64,000 nucleotides of DNA from Latilactobacillus graminis DSM 20719 (GCF_001436415.1 NZ_AYZB01000002.1:71370-135369), one strand, 5' to 3'; counted from the stretch's first letter, positions 50,401 to 58,773 are shown. Translations and numbers: made by a program. Notes: a model not told the origin generated them from the sequence alone.

Positions 50401-51790
50401 AGTTAAACTCGAACAAACCCTAAAAAATGAAACTACTGCGGACAATTCAAGTTCTAGTGACCCGAATTATCCAGACCAGGATGGTTACCGCCAAACAACA
50501 ACCGGGGTTGAAGGAGATGTCATCAATTATCGTTTCAAGGTGAGTGCCGCTGATGATAATACAGGTGATATCACTAACATGCGTGTTAAGGCGATTACGA
50601 TGAAGAAGCCTGACAAGTTAAGCTTTACAGACCCAGATACGCATCAAGATTATCCATTAGTGGTTAAGATCAGCAAGGCTGACGGGACGGATGTAACGAC
50701 TGATACTGGTGCACAGTTTAGTACCGATCATCAGACGATTACACTCACGAAGCCATTAAAACCAGGTTACGTAGCGACTATCAATTATAAGATGATAGTT
50801 ACGGCTAAAATCGACGACAATACAGTCGCTGCTGATAAACAAGTGACAAATGATGGTCAGTTTACGGCTGATCAGTTAACTGAAACTAAGCAAACTGCTG
50901 ATGGGACGGAAGATGTAGCGGTTGTTGATAATACGCTCCCATTTAATCAAACTGTCCTGAATCTGAAGAAGAGTGATGGTGAAATCATTATTCGGTATGT
51001 TGATTTGGAAGACGATAATCTAAGCGAACCAACATACATTTCTAAAGAAGTTGATGCAAAAGGGAGTACCGGCCAGAAACTATCAACGGTTGTTCCTGAA
51101 CGAGTTGCCCCGAAGGTTATCGATGGATATACAGTTTATGCGGTTACCGAAGACACTGATTTAACGAATGCTAACTGGGCCAAGGCCTATAAAGATGACC
51201 CCGTCTTTACTAATAAAGTCCGCATTATCACTTATGGGTATTACAAGCGGATGCTTTCCGTTCAAGCTCCAAGTGATTGGTATTTTGGCAAGCATAGTAC
51301 GAGTCAAACCGATAGTACTTACTATTTAAAGGATGCCAAAACGCCACAATCGGTCAAAGTTACTGATCATTACGGCGTTGATTCATGGCAACTTCAAGTT
51401 TCACAAGATCAACCATTTATTGGTGAGCAAGATCAAGTCTTAAAAGATGCCCAACTCCAATTCAAGAATGGTAAGGTGATTGCCGCGACTGATAATACGA
51501 CACCTGCTCAAGCATTGACTTCAATTAAGCAATTTAATTTGGAACCTGGTGCTACGGTTAAGAATTTGATGACGTATACGAAGTCTGGTGTTTTCCAAGA
51601 TCCAGATCTTGACAAAGATAAAAGTAGTGCAAGCAATCGTTACAATCAGGGTAATGGTAGTTGGGCCTATCAATTCGGGAACCCCAACAACGCTGACATC
51701 AGCATTGGGCTCCACGTGCCGGAGACGTCCAAACGATATCAGACGTATTATGCAACGATTTTAGATTGGACGTTAACTGTTGCACCATAG
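47402..51790 (+). CDS. Large WxL-domain cell-surface protein
   Basis: 1462 residues. A signal peptide (cleavage near VWA-ATA, about residue 30) and a Ser/Thr-rich linker (about 35-115) precede a unique domain (about 120-470). Several beta-rich repeats of the isopeptide/DUF11 type follow (about 500-1190, recurring LEQTL or VLNLK starts with GDVINYRFKV-like segments), then a MucBP-like module (about 1195-1275, GEIIIRYVDLEDDN). The C-terminal WxL domain has Trp1329 in WQLQV and Trp1456 in DWTLTVAP. WxL domains bind peptidoglycan non-covalently. The ATG follows GGGAGG. It probably serves as an adhesin; the target is unknown. Confidence 0.88.
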   Translation: MQKRIIHLILAVMFLTATMFQSLGGVWAATATKPTNATSRMSKLINPQQALASTNVVSESLASSLSGQSSSRSETSSSTSQTSEVTSTKASSKTATKQSTAQKATSSQSVLIQPQAEEILDPDSDYPDFSKTLSSQAGVTTVSYDNAGNAHTAIADASGTLVPDDSKNEIPYPYNAFPVYVPGVSTEEDHGQAAESTEDISGAKLDSANDYIMYKKVMLFRDNTGIQHWIDIKQSFVGLEKHGWYNDWPQYKAKGYISNFPSDTDNIFINEWSFRIGKGKYHGDTDYQDMLGMAGTYNKGDAFRSLSLKSGPKGAYINVNPTAYLQYREVATAKLEFFDDATGKPIKISGFLTAGDMDHRDFLQFSKDSHIDNVYVTNNQNSQITPKGTYNSDADPSTIITNSIGNNDYYNYNGDYSKTDYGGDGDMGNIDLIKPEDTDAWTTVTFHDTDSIQYGISDGQRLDFLATSLVPVAFSAPGKSGDGDTWNQDWDDNAINYNVVATLPYRGSTITNPQDTSFADHTTISTFHPATKFTLTDPINQNLKVDKVIIKRDGQTDVSDQFEISTDGNQVVANAKAEFLNNEANYTKTYNMTIETSVAADADLSSLPTVTANGHTYVKIANTANLDVIKAAGSTEQNWDSNEAYGHVKVPDPIREVQDLQQTIKNDDTPSEDWQPVVDNISKTTGNVGDQIGYRFAFKAKTTNTASITDAMINQIQMNPDDGLSAPVDDSINVTVGGKAGKGTLVKTATNDYAIKIETPIKAGQDVVVTFKRTATKAGTYGQTGRLKAESLTEQPTANATDAGNLFNEADITIKASKNTASFEQDILNATTNGKWHGPMANDEADVNAVPGDKVRYLFRVKLGAKNTDALLKAAMQDIVMNVPDDMQLVDFDDSGTKIKITYGKEGAVNLTSPDSFADLKELNFKSPLGTANASNIGNSVLQVEFIAQVKLNALAQVVSTDANLYASNLDGTLTDTKVDNYQHKVKANQSRVHIINKKQVKLEQTLKNETTADNSSSSDPNYPDQDGYRQTTTGVEGDVINYRFKVSAADDNTGDITNMRVKAITMKKPDKLSFTDPDTHQDYPLVVKISKADGTDVTTDTGAQFSTDHQTITLTKPLKPGYVATINYKMIVTAKIDDNTVAADKQVTNDGQFTADQLTETKQTADGTEDVAVVDNTLPFNQTVLNLKKSDGEIIIRYVDLEDDNLSEPTYISKEVDAKGSTGQKLSTVVPERVAPKVIDGYTVYAVTEDTDLTNANWAKAYKDDPVFTNKVRIITYGYYKRMLSVQAPSDWYFGKHSTSQTDSTYYLKDAKTPQSVKVTDHYGVDSWQLQVSQDQPFIGEQDQVLKDAQLQFKNGKVIAATDNTTPAQALTSIKQFNLEPGATVKNLMTYTKSGVFQDPDLDKDKSSASNRYNQGNGSWAYQFGNPNNADISIGLHVPETSKRYQTYYATILDWTLTVAP

Positions 51791-51803
51791 GAGGAAGAAA
51801 AGC

Positions 51804-52841
51804 GTGTTTAGAAAACGATTATTAAGAACGATTATTTTAGGCGTTGCGCTTGGTGTGATGGGCGGTTTAACGGTTGCCCAACAAGCCCAAGCTGCTTCTA
51901 GTGTTGAGAAAGCAGATTTCGAGATCCAACCTATCATGCCTGAAGGACAAGTTGATACGAGTTTGAATTACTTTGATGTGAAGTTCAAACCAGGGACTAC
52001 ACATACCATTAAAATGCGGGTCCAAAACTTTACCGATAAGAAAATTACCGTTAAGAACGAATTTCAAAATTCGATGACACAAATGGGTGGTGATATGAAA
52101 TTCCAAACAGCCACTAATGGGTTGGATCCTAGTGCAAAGGTACCATTAACCACGATTGGTGCTGTACGGAAATCTGATCGTGTCATTCACCTCGGACCAG
52201 AAGAAACAACGGTCATCCAAGCAACCATCAAGATGCCAGATCGTAAGCTCAACGGCATGATTGCCGGTGGCTGGCATTTCATCGAATACCGAGGTAATAG
52301 TACTAAAGATCAGACCATCTCCAGTAATTACGCTTATCTAATTGGGGTTAATTTGCAAGGCTCGCACTATAAGGTTTATCCTGAGCTCAAGTACGCATCA
52401 ACGAAACCAATTTTGTACAATCGGCGCCCAGCGATGGGGATTAAACTGCGCAATACGCAACCGATGGTCCTGAGAAATGTACATTTCAAAGCAGTTGTTG
52501 CCAAACAAGGGCTTTTCGCCGATAAACGCCTCTATGAAAAAACCGGTTCAAGTATTGCCCCCAACTCATCGGTTACTTTACCAATCTCGTGGGAGTATAA
52601 CAATATGAAGCCTGGTAAGTATACCGTTTCTGTCAAGGTAACTGGTGAGAATCTCTGGAATAAGTTACCAATGTCATGGACGTTCAAGAAGCACTTTAAA
52701 GTGACTCGTGCCGCGGCTACGAGCTTAAATAAACGTTCAGTACAACGGCCAACTAACAAATGGTTGTACGTGATGGCTGCTAACGGGGTCTTGTTATTAG
52801 TTGCTGCTTACGGTCTTTATCGTGTTATTCGGATTGGTTAG
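51804..52841 (+). CDS. WxL-interacting protein (DUF916-DUF3324), first copy
   Basis: 345 residues from a GTG nine bases after AGGAGG, overlapping the upstream stop region. Signal peptide (cleavage after AQA near residue 30), DUF916 domain (about 33-155, starting FEIQPIMPEGQVDTSLNYFDV), DUF3324 domain (about 160-300), one C-terminal helix (WLYVMAANGVLLLVAAYGLY) and a short basic tail. WxLIPs are membrane-anchored partners that bind WxL proteins, and they define these clusters. Confidence 0.9.
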   Translation: MFRKRLLRTIILGVALGVMGGLTVAQQAQAASSVEKADFEIQPIMPEGQVDTSLNYFDVKFKPGTTHTIKMRVQNFTDKKITVKNEFQNSMTQMGGDMKFQTATNGLDPSAKVPLTTIGAVRKSDRVIHLGPEETTVIQATIKMPDRKLNGMIAGGWHFIEYRGNSTKDQTISSNYAYLIGVNLQGSHYKVYPELKYASTKPILYNRRPAMGIKLRNTQPMVLRNVHFKAVVAKQGLFADKRLYEKTGSSIAPNSSVTLPISWEYNNMKPGKYTVSVKVTGENLWNKLPMSWTFKKHFKVTRAAATSLNKRSVQRPTNKWLYVMAANGVLLLVAAYGLYRVIRIG

Positions 52842-52845
52842 TCCA

Positions 52846-53910
52846 ATGCGTAGATATTGGCGATATGTATTCAGTTTAAGCATGGCAATTGTGCTGGCAT
52901 TAACGCTTGGCATTGGAGCTGTTCAAGCTGCTAAGAAGAAGAGTACCATCAAAATACCGGCAGCCAATCATGCAACATTTATGGTCATGCCGGAGTTGCC
53001 TAAGAACAATCTGGGAGGCGGCCAGTTAGGCTATTTCAATTTACGAGTCAAGCCGCACCAAAGGAGGACTGTTCGGATTAAAGTTTATAATCCGACAGAT
53101 CGCACGATTAATATCTATGGTCAGGTCCAAGATGCGACCACCAATGATAATGCTTCTGTGGACTATCTTGGATCACGGGCCAACGATCGTAAGCTCTTAA
53201 AACAACCCGGTAGCCAGCTAGTATCGGTGCCCAAGAAGACTAGTTTACCGGCTGGTGCTACAAAGCACATTACGATTAAGATTCAGACCGCGGGCCGCTT
53301 TGAGGGGACTAAGGCAACTGCGATTAATCTTAGTGCAAACCAATTTCAGCAGCAATCAGCAGTTAAGAATGCTTATCGGTATGCAATTGGCTTGATTCTA
53401 AATGGTCAATCAATCCACAAAAAGAATTATAAACAGCTTCAGTCACCGGCAATCAAGACGCGGTTCACTAAAGCCAAGCAGGCGGCCATTAGTGTTAAGC
53501 TTAATAATCCTGATTCAATGTATCTAGAGCAAGCCGACATTAAAGTCAAATTACAGAATCAAAAATGGCACTTCATCCAATATAATGCGACGGTTAAGAA
53601 TGGGAAGATTGCACCTAATACGAGCTTCTATACTGATCTGTTGCTTGGGGGGAAACGATTAGTTTCGGGGACTTACAGCATGACCTTGACGAATCATAAT
53701 AATCGTTATCGACAGACCTTGCATAAGCAAGTTTTGATTACTGCTTCGCAAGCTAAATATATCAATCGGTTGAATGCTGCTTATCGACGTAACCGTAATT
53801 GGATTTTAAGTGGCTTTGCGCTGATTTTAATCATAATCGGTGGAAGTAGCTTTCAAATCCACCGGGTTAAAAAACGAAAGAGGGATCTTGATGCAAAGAA
53901 TGGTCAATAA
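52846..53910 (+). CDS. WxL-interacting protein (DUF916-DUF3324), second copy
   Basis: 354 residues starting four bases after the first copy's stop. Signal peptide (cleavage after VQA near residue 28), DUF916 (about 38-165, FMVMPELPKNNLGGGQLGYFNL), DUF3324 (about 170-315), one C-terminal helix (NWILSGFALILIIIGG) and a basic KKRKRD tail. The copies share layout but little sequence, so this is an old duplication. Two copies fit the two WxL proteins in the cluster, one partner each. An upstream start inside the first copy is rejected. Confidence 0.88.
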   Translation: MRRYWRYVFSLSMAIVLALTLGIGAVQAAKKKSTIKIPAANHATFMVMPELPKNNLGGGQLGYFNLRVKPHQRRTVRIKVYNPTDRTINIYGQVQDATTNDNASVDYLGSRANDRKLLKQPGSQLVSVPKKTSLPAGATKHITIKIQTAGRFEGTKATAINLSANQFQQQSAVKNAYRYAIGLILNGQSIHKKNYKQLQSPAIKTRFTKAKQAAISVKLNNPDSMYLEQADIKVKLQNQKWHFIQYNATVKNGKIAPNTSFYTDLLLGGKRLVSGTYSMTLTNHNNRYRQTLHKQVLITASQAKYINRLNAAYRRNRNWILSGFALILIIIGGSSFQIHRVKKRKRDLDAKNGQ

Positions 53911-54043
53911 ATTTGGTTATAAAAAGGCGAAATGGGTCATGATTGCGCTGGTAGTAATACTATCAATCACTCTCATTACGACGGGGATTAAGGCGGCCCT
54001 GGTTTACCATAGCTATAACGTCTATACAACGATCACCATGTAA
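53891..54043 (+). CDS. Small single-helix membrane protein of the WxL cluster
   Basis: 50 residues, starting MQRMVNKFGYKKAKW, with one membrane helix (about 16-34, VMIALVVILSITLITTG) and a short tail ending NVYTTITM. It has no LPxTG motif or known domain. The first 20 bases overlap the end of the second WxLIP gene and AGAGGGAT lies before the ATG, both signs of a real, coupled gene. The basic N-terminus predicts the C-terminus outside. It might help assemble or stabilise the WxL complex; no function is known to me. Confidence 0.7.
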   Translation: MQRMVNKFGYKKAKWVMIALVVILSITLITTGIKAALVYHSYNVYTTITM

Positions 54044-54100
54044 GCAATCGGTGACTGAAAACGGACCACACTAAAAAGGTTATAAACATTAATTTTATTA

Positions 54101-54148
54101 TTGACTTTTTATAAAATTAATGATATAATAAAAACGCACTTAATGTGC
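54101..54148 (+). promoter_or_regulatory. Near-consensus promoter and 5' hairpin of the second WxL gene
   Basis: TTGACT (54101-54106) and TATAAT (54124-54129) are spaced by 17 bases. GCAC (54136-54139) and GTGC (54145-54148) form a small hairpin at the expected mRNA 5' end. Confidence 0.85.
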
Positions 54149-54174
54149 AATATATAAATAGGGAGGAATTTCAC

Positions 54175-55092
54175 ATGAAATTCACAAAATTAACAAGTTC
54201 AGTATTGGCTGGCGCAACAATGCTTTCAATCTTAGCACCAACAGCATCATTCGCTGCAACATCAACTGCCGGATCAAAAGATGCTACTACAAATGACAAT
54301 GGTGGGACAGCATTACCACAAACAGATAAGACAGTAGCTGGGATTTCATTTGGTGATAACAGCGACAACGGTAACACTGGTTACTTACGTCTTCAAATGG
54401 TGCCACATACATTAGATTTTGGGAATCACAAAATCTTAGATGATACGAAACTTGACTTCACGGCAGATGGTAAGAATACTGCTTTACCAACTAATAACCT
54501 TAAAGCAAGCTACGAAGGTGGCAAAACTAATGAAACAGCTGTATTAAACACACAAGATGATGGCTTGAAAGCTGTTAACGGAACTGCTTGGGCAACTGTT
54601 GTCGACAAACAAGTAACACGTGTTGCTTCTGCAACTACTCCTTTCCACGAAGGTACAACTGATCAAGCTGGTTCATGGAAATTATCAGTTAAATCAGACG
54701 ATGCTTTAACAGCTATGAATAATGCAGATCCTTCAGAAAAAACTGATGAAGTAATCGAAGGTGCTAAGTTATCATTTGCTAATACACAATATGGTCAAAC
54801 ACAAAAAGTTTATGAATTAACAAAGGATACACAAGATTCAAACTATGATGCATCAAAGGGAACACCTAAGGAAGTTTCTGCTAGTGGTATCACAACTAAC
54901 TTCTCAACACCATTAGCTGCTGATGGTGCAGATATCCAAGTTGCTAGTGCTGCTGATGGTGAAGGCCAAGGTGCTAACGTCTTTGGTTGGGCACCAAAAG
55001 ATATCAAATTAACAATGCCTGCTGGCGCTAATGTTACTAATGCAATCTACAAAGCAAACTTAACATGGACATTAACTTCAGACGTAGCATAA
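54175..55092 (+). CDS. WxL-domain surface protein
   Basis: 305 residues from the ATG behind GGGAGG. Signal peptide (ALAPTASFA-like end, cleavage near residue 28), a Thr/Asp-rich segment, then a WxL domain covering most of the protein. The first motif is Trp168 in GSWKLSV and the second Trp298 in LTWTLTSDVA at the C-terminus. Its codons are biased to A/T-ending optimal forms, unlike the neighbouring cluster genes, and it has a near-consensus promoter; both suggest high expression. It probably coats the cell wall and is held with the WxLIPs. Confidence 0.92.
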   Translation: MKFTKLTSSVLAGATMLSILAPTASFAATSTAGSKDATTNDNGGTALPQTDKTVAGISFGDNSDNGNTGYLRLQMVPHTLDFGNHKILDDTKLDFTADGKNTALPTNNLKASYEGGKTNETAVLNTQDDGLKAVNGTAWATVVDKQVTRVASATTPFHEGTTDQAGSWKLSVKSDDALTAMNNADPSEKTDEVIEGAKLSFANTQYGQTQKVYELTKDTQDSNYDASKGTPKEVSASGITTNFSTPLAADGADIQVASAADGEGQGANVFGWAPKDIKLTMPAGANVTNAIYKANLTWTLTSDVA

Positions 55093-55149
55093 AAAAACTT
55101 TAATCCAATCTGAATCAGATTAGACTAAAGCTTAATCGGACAATATTTT

Positions 55150-55204
55150 TATAAAAGTGGTCGATAGTTTGCCTTCGAAAACTAACTATCGATCACTTTT
55201 ATTA
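55150..55204 (+). terminator. Terminator after the second WxL gene
   Basis: ATAAAAGTGGTCGATAGTT pairs with AACTATCGATCACTTTTAT (one G-U). An extra imperfect hairpin without a T run lies at 55098-55130. Confidence 0.85.
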
Positions 55205-55275
55205 CATAGAAGATTGTAACATATGCCGCAATACTTGCCAAAGTAACGGCACTTAGTTTTAGGGGGGAAGTGACC

Positions 55276-55668
55276 ATGGACGATAAAATCGCATTAATGA
55301 GCCAGTGGTATTTAGAAGGTGTGTATCTGATTCAACAATTGAATGCCGTCTGTCAGGAACATGATTTGAGCTATGATCAATATCTTGTTTTGGAGCAAAT
55401 TATTGAAGAAAAGCGGGATACACCTAAGCAAATTGCCGACGTCTTCAAGACATCGGCACCGGCTGCATCGCGCAAGGTTAATACGCTTCAGAGTAAAGGC
55501 TTTGTCCGCAAAATTAGAGATATTGATCGGGATCAACGTACCGTTGAACTCGAAGTTACGCTAGATGGCATCCAACGTTATCAGGCCATCAGACACGCCT
55601 TAACGACTAAAAATCGACAATTCAAGCCAGCAGATATTGAACATCTCCGGGCCATTAAAGCACTATAA
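55276..55668 (+). CDS. MarR-family transcriptional regulator
   Basis: 130 residues with the MarR winged-helix order: LSYDQYLVLEQI (helix 2), TPKQIADVF, SAPAASRKVNTLQSKGFV (recognition helix) and the wing RDIDRDQRTVELEVT. It has no Cys that would suggest redox sensing. ATG 55276 follows AGGGGGGAA. Placement directly after the WxL cluster makes it a candidate local regulator, possibly of the palindromes before that operon; this is inference only. Confidence 0.88.
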   Translation: MDDKIALMSQWYLEGVYLIQQLNAVCQEHDLSYDQYLVLEQIIEEKRDTPKQIADVFKTSAPAASRKVNTLQSKGFVRKIRDIDRDQRTVELEVTLDGIQRYQAIRHALTTKNRQFKPADIEHLRAIKAL

Positions 55669-55713
55669 AAAAACTATCCACAACTGTCAGCAACAGTTGT
55701 GGATAGTTTTTTT
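55667..55713. terminator. Bidirectional terminator between marR and the DUF368 gene
   Basis: AAAAACTATCCACAACTGT pairs perfectly with its complement around a five-base loop. Confidence 0.95.
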
Positions 55714-55723
55714 GCGTGGTTCA

Positions 55724-56620
55724 CTAGGCGTGATCAAAATAAATCGTTGCTAAGGCACCTAAGATAAGCATTACGATGATGAGGACTACAGGTCCCAACA
55801 AGGCGGTAGTTGATGAAAAAATCGGCCAAGCTGGCGTGACTCCGGTTCGGATGAGAATCCAAATGGCGGCCAGCACAACGCCTAAGACACCGGCATAAAC
55901 TTCCTCTAAAAAGTGGGCTAATAAATAATGCATCAGCTTTGCAACAAGCACTGTTCCAACGATAGCCCCGATGCTAAAAGGAACCAGCAAAATAACGCTC
56001 TTAAAGGCCGTTGTTGCTTGCTCTAGACGTCCGGTGACCAAGTAGACCACTAAGTCGAGTAACTGACTGACAGCATGGTAGACAGTGCCATACTGCTTGA
56101 TAATCATCAACATAATCGAACCAGAAACGCCGGGGATTAACATTAATGAAACTGAGAAGAAACCGGCAAATAATAATGTTCCGGCGGCTTTGAGACTAGT
56201 GAGTTGCTTAATCGCAATCTCTGATTCACTTTGGTGGCCGCCAATCTGGGTAAGAAATAACATAATGGCGGCGCAGATGATGGCAATCAGGACTTTCTGC
56301 CAGGTGAGATGCGTGATTTTACGCCAGATGAATGGTAGACTGCCGATTACTAGGCCGATGAAGAAACTATAGGCTCCCAGGGGATAACTGGTGCATAACC
56401 AGAGAATCAATTTGGTGGACAGTAAGATACCGACACCGGCACCGAGACCGATTGGCCACAAAAAGCCCAACGCTTGGCGCCAGTCTTTTTTGAATTGGGC
56501 AATGGCCGCCAGTAGCGGTTCATAGAGACCAACGATTACGGCGAAAATACTACCAGATAAACCAGGGATGACTAGTGCAATACCGATTAGGGCGCCTTTG
56601 AGGGTATTAATTAGGGGCAT
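55724..56620 (-). CDS. DUF368 (PopT-type) polyprenyl-phosphate transporter-like protein
   Basis: 298 residues with about eight to nine membrane helices. DUF368 hallmarks are KGALIGIALVIPGLSGSIFAVIVGLYE near the N-terminus and a second LIPGVSGSIMLMIIKQYG, an internal duplication of the PGxSGS motif. The family includes PopT, which returns undecaprenyl phosphate to the cytosolic face for reuse in wall synthesis. That role is inferred from family. It starts behind AAGGAG. Confidence 0.88.
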   Translation of the reverse strand: MPLINTLKGALIGIALVIPGLSGSIFAVIVGLYEPLLAAIAQFKKDWRQALGFLWPIGLGAGVGILLSTKLILWLCTSYPLGAYSFFIGLVIGSLPFIWRKITHLTWQKVLIAIICAAIMLFLTQIGGHQSESEIAIKQLTSLKAAGTLLFAGFFSVSLMLIPGVSGSIMLMIIKQYGTVYHAVSQLLDLVVYLVTGRLEQATTAFKSVILLVPFSIGAIVGTVLVAKLMHYLLAHFLEEVYAGVLGVVLAAIWILIRTGVTPAWPIFSSTTALLGPVVLIIVMLILGALATIYFDHA

Positions 56621-56649
56621 AAGGGGTTCTCCTTTTTTATGGGGGACTT

Positions 56650-57549
56650 TTAAATTAATGGACGGCTATGCCAGGAGTCATTGGGAAGGGATACTCCAGC
56701 GGCTGCCAGGGCTTGGAGGTAAGCTTGCAAGAAGGTACGGTGGGTAGTGGCCTGTTCACCGTTAGTGGTGTGCATCATAATCTGAAAGGCGAGCACTCCA
56801 TTCGGTAAGGTGGTTACACCCAGAATTGTTGGGCCATCTTGAATTTCAGGATGCTTCGGGATGAGTTGGACATTAACAGCATTGATGGTGGCTGTCAGTA
56901 ATTGTAAGTCCGTATCAGGTAAGACGTGGATGTTAATTAAGACGCGCATATCGTTTCGTGAAAGGTTGCTGACGATGCTAATGTTCCGATTGGGAATGAA
57001 ATTTAAGGTTCCATCGGCACTTTGGACTTGTGTGGTCCGTAATCCGATCGCATTAACTGTCCCTTCAACCGTACCAATTTTGACCGTGTCGCCGACATCA
57101 AATTGCTGTTCTGCCAGAATGAAAAAGCCGGTAACGATGTCATTCACAAATCCCTGAGCGCCTAAGCCAATCGCTAAGCTAAAAATTCCAGCACCGGCAA
57201 TCAAGGTACCGACTGGCACCCCGAGAACACTGAGTAGCGCATAGAGGTAGAAGAAAATGACGAGGTACGAAAATGCATTAATCATCAATGTGTAAATAGT
57301 GTTAATCCGATTGCTAGAGAAGCCATCAGTTTGACGATATTTCCGAAAACTGTGTTTAATAATGGATTTTCCTAAACGGTTAATGAGGTAAAATAAAGCA
57401 GAAAGTAATACAATCTGAAATAAACCGGCAATCAAGGTACTCAGTAAGTGATCCCAATCAATGGTTGCCATATAGCGGCGAAAAATATTGGTCTGTTGTT
57501 GAACCGATTTAACGGGGGTGGGTGCGGTGATTGATAAGCGTTTGAACAT
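56650..57549 (-). CDS. MscS-family mechanosensitive channel
   Basis: 299 residues: three membrane helices (about 35-60, 85-110 and 113-135), the last being the Gly/Ala-rich pore segment IAGAGIFSLAIGLGAQGFVNDIVTG, then the beta domain (FDVGDTVKIGTVEGTVNAIGLRTTQVQ) and an alpha/beta C-terminus. It releases solutes on osmotic downshock. The start was set at ATG 57549, preceded by AAGGAG; an earlier start is rejected. It lies just upstream of the DUF368 gene and may be co-transcribed with it. Confidence 0.9.
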   Translation of the reverse strand: MFKRLSITAPTPVKSVQQQTNIFRRYMATIDWDHLLSTLIAGLFQIVLLSALFYLINRLGKSIIKHSFRKYRQTDGFSSNRINTIYTLMINAFSYLVIFFYLYALLSVLGVPVGTLIAGAGIFSLAIGLGAQGFVNDIVTGFFILAEQQFDVGDTVKIGTVEGTVNAIGLRTTQVQSADGTLNFIPNRNISIVSNLSRNDMRVLINIHVLPDTDLQLLTATINAVNVQLIPKHPEIQDGPTILGVTTLPNGVLAFQIMMHTTNGEQATTHRTFLQAYLQALAAAGVSLPNDSWHSRPLI

Positions 57550-57705
57550 GCACGAAGCTCCTTTTTTATAGCCTGTCTTTAGTTTAGCAAATGTCACAAA
57601 AAATGGCACCTAATAATGCGAAGATATTTGAAGATTGGGGTAAATAATGCTATCCTAATTATTAAGAAACAATCTAATCGAAAACGAAGTAGGAGGAACA
57701 AGCCA

Positions 57706-58140
57706 ATGACAGGTGGTCAAATTGCAGCCTTAATCGCTGCCGGGGCTTTTGCAGTCCTAGTTGTTTTTCTAATTATAATGTTATTAAAAGTTACTAAAGT
57801 ATTAACGAATGTTGCTCAAACGGTTGCCGAAGCTAATAAAAGTGTGACGGTTGTAACTGAAAATGTTGATGTTTTATCACGTGAAGTAGCTAGTTTGCTC
57901 AACAAAGCTAACGGATTGCTCGAAGACGTCAATGGGAAAGTCGCTGATTTGGATCCTGTTTTTCGTGCAGCGGGTGAACTTGGTGAGAGTGTTTCAAGCT
58001 TGAATGCGGCCAGTCGTAACTTGACAACGCATGTAACGACTGTTGGACGGACCACTGCCAAGGCAACGGTCGCTTCAAAAGTTGGCGCTCGCGCCTTAAG
58101 ATTTTATCAGAATCGACGTCAAACAAAGGATAAGGAGTAA
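57706..58140 (+). CDS. DUF948 membrane-anchored protein (YtxG-like)
   Basis: 144 residues from the ATG behind AGGAGG. One N-terminal helix (about 5-30), then a long amphipathic coiled region with heptad-like VTKVLTNVAQTVAEANKSVTVVTENVDVL, typical of DUF948. Function unknown; the ytxGHJ group in B. subtilis belongs to general stress genes. It probably forms an operon with the next gene, five bases away. Confidence 0.88.
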   Translation: MTGGQIAALIAAGAFAVLVVFLIIMLLKVTKVLTNVAQTVAEANKSVTVVTENVDVLSREVASLLNKANGLLEDVNGKVADLDPVFRAAGELGESVSSLNAASRNLTTHVTTVGRTTAKATVASKVGARALRFYQNRRQTKDKE

Positions 58141-58145
58141 TTCAT

Positions 58146-58598
58146 ATGACAAAAAAGGGACATTTTCTACTCGGTGTATTAGTCGGTGGTGTATCAGCAA
58201 TTGGGGCCACCTTAATGTTAACCCCTAAAACAGGTAAAGAATTACAAGCAAAATTAGTTGATTTAGGCGACGATTTAATGGATCGCGCACAAGATTATTA
58301 CTATTTGGCAAGTGAGACCGCGACGGATTTGAAAGAAAATACGATGGTCCATCTCAATCGTGTTCACGATTATGCCAGTGACTGGCAAGATAATGCTGCT
58401 GACCTTAAGGACCAAGCGAAGATCCAGTTCGATGAAAAAACAGCAGATTTAAAATCGCAATTTGGCAGTAACATTGAATCCGGGCAAGAAGATTTTGATG
58501 ATATCATTATTGACGGAAAAAGTGCATTTGGTGAAGCGAAGGACGAAGTAACCGACGCTGTTGGAGCCGCCCAAAATGAAGTCATTAAAGATAAATAA
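58146..58598 (+). CDS. YtxH-domain protein
   Basis: 150 residues. The N-terminal GHFLLGVLVGGVSAIGATLMLTPKTGKEL is the YtxH (Gly-rich helix plus PKTGKE) signature. The rest is a charged, helix-rich tail (LEA/apolipoprotein-like DLKDQAKIQFDEKTADLKSQ). Likely a membrane-attached stress-related protein; no molecular function is known. Confidence 0.9.
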   Translation: MTKKGHFLLGVLVGGVSAIGATLMLTPKTGKELQAKLVDLGDDLMDRAQDYYYLASETATDLKENTMVHLNRVHDYASDWQDNAADLKDQAKIQFDEKTADLKSQFGSNIESGQEDFDDIIIDGKSAFGEAKDEVTDAVGAAQNEVIKDK

Positions 58599-58602
58599 TA
58601 GA

Positions 58603-58640
58603 TGAAGTCCCCGTTAAGACTGACTTAGCGGGACTTTTTT
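58603..58640 (+). terminator. Terminator of the DUF948–YtxH operon
   Basis: AAGTCCCCGTTAAG and CTTAGCGGGACTT form a stem with one bulge and a T run. Confidence 0.85.
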
Positions 58641-58773
58641 GCTTAAATTTCAGATTCTCAATGACCAACACGGCAACCGAATTGCCAACATCAGCGCATT
58701 GAAAGCCGACATGTTATCCTTTCTCAAGGTAACGCGTAAGCAACATAGGCATCACCTCATTTCTGAGCGTTAG
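58641..58773 (+). other. Intergenic open stretch, possible 3' gene remnant
   Basis: A frame without a start codon of its own reads FQILNDQHGNRIANISALKA and onward to TAG 58773. It lies directly after a terminator, has no ribosome site and matches no recognised family. The rest of the gap up to the pepQ terminator shows nothing. Confidence 0.2.

Noticed and set aside
55098-55130. First hairpin after the second WxL gene as terminator
   Set aside because: No T run; the next hairpin at 55150-55204 has the terminator features.
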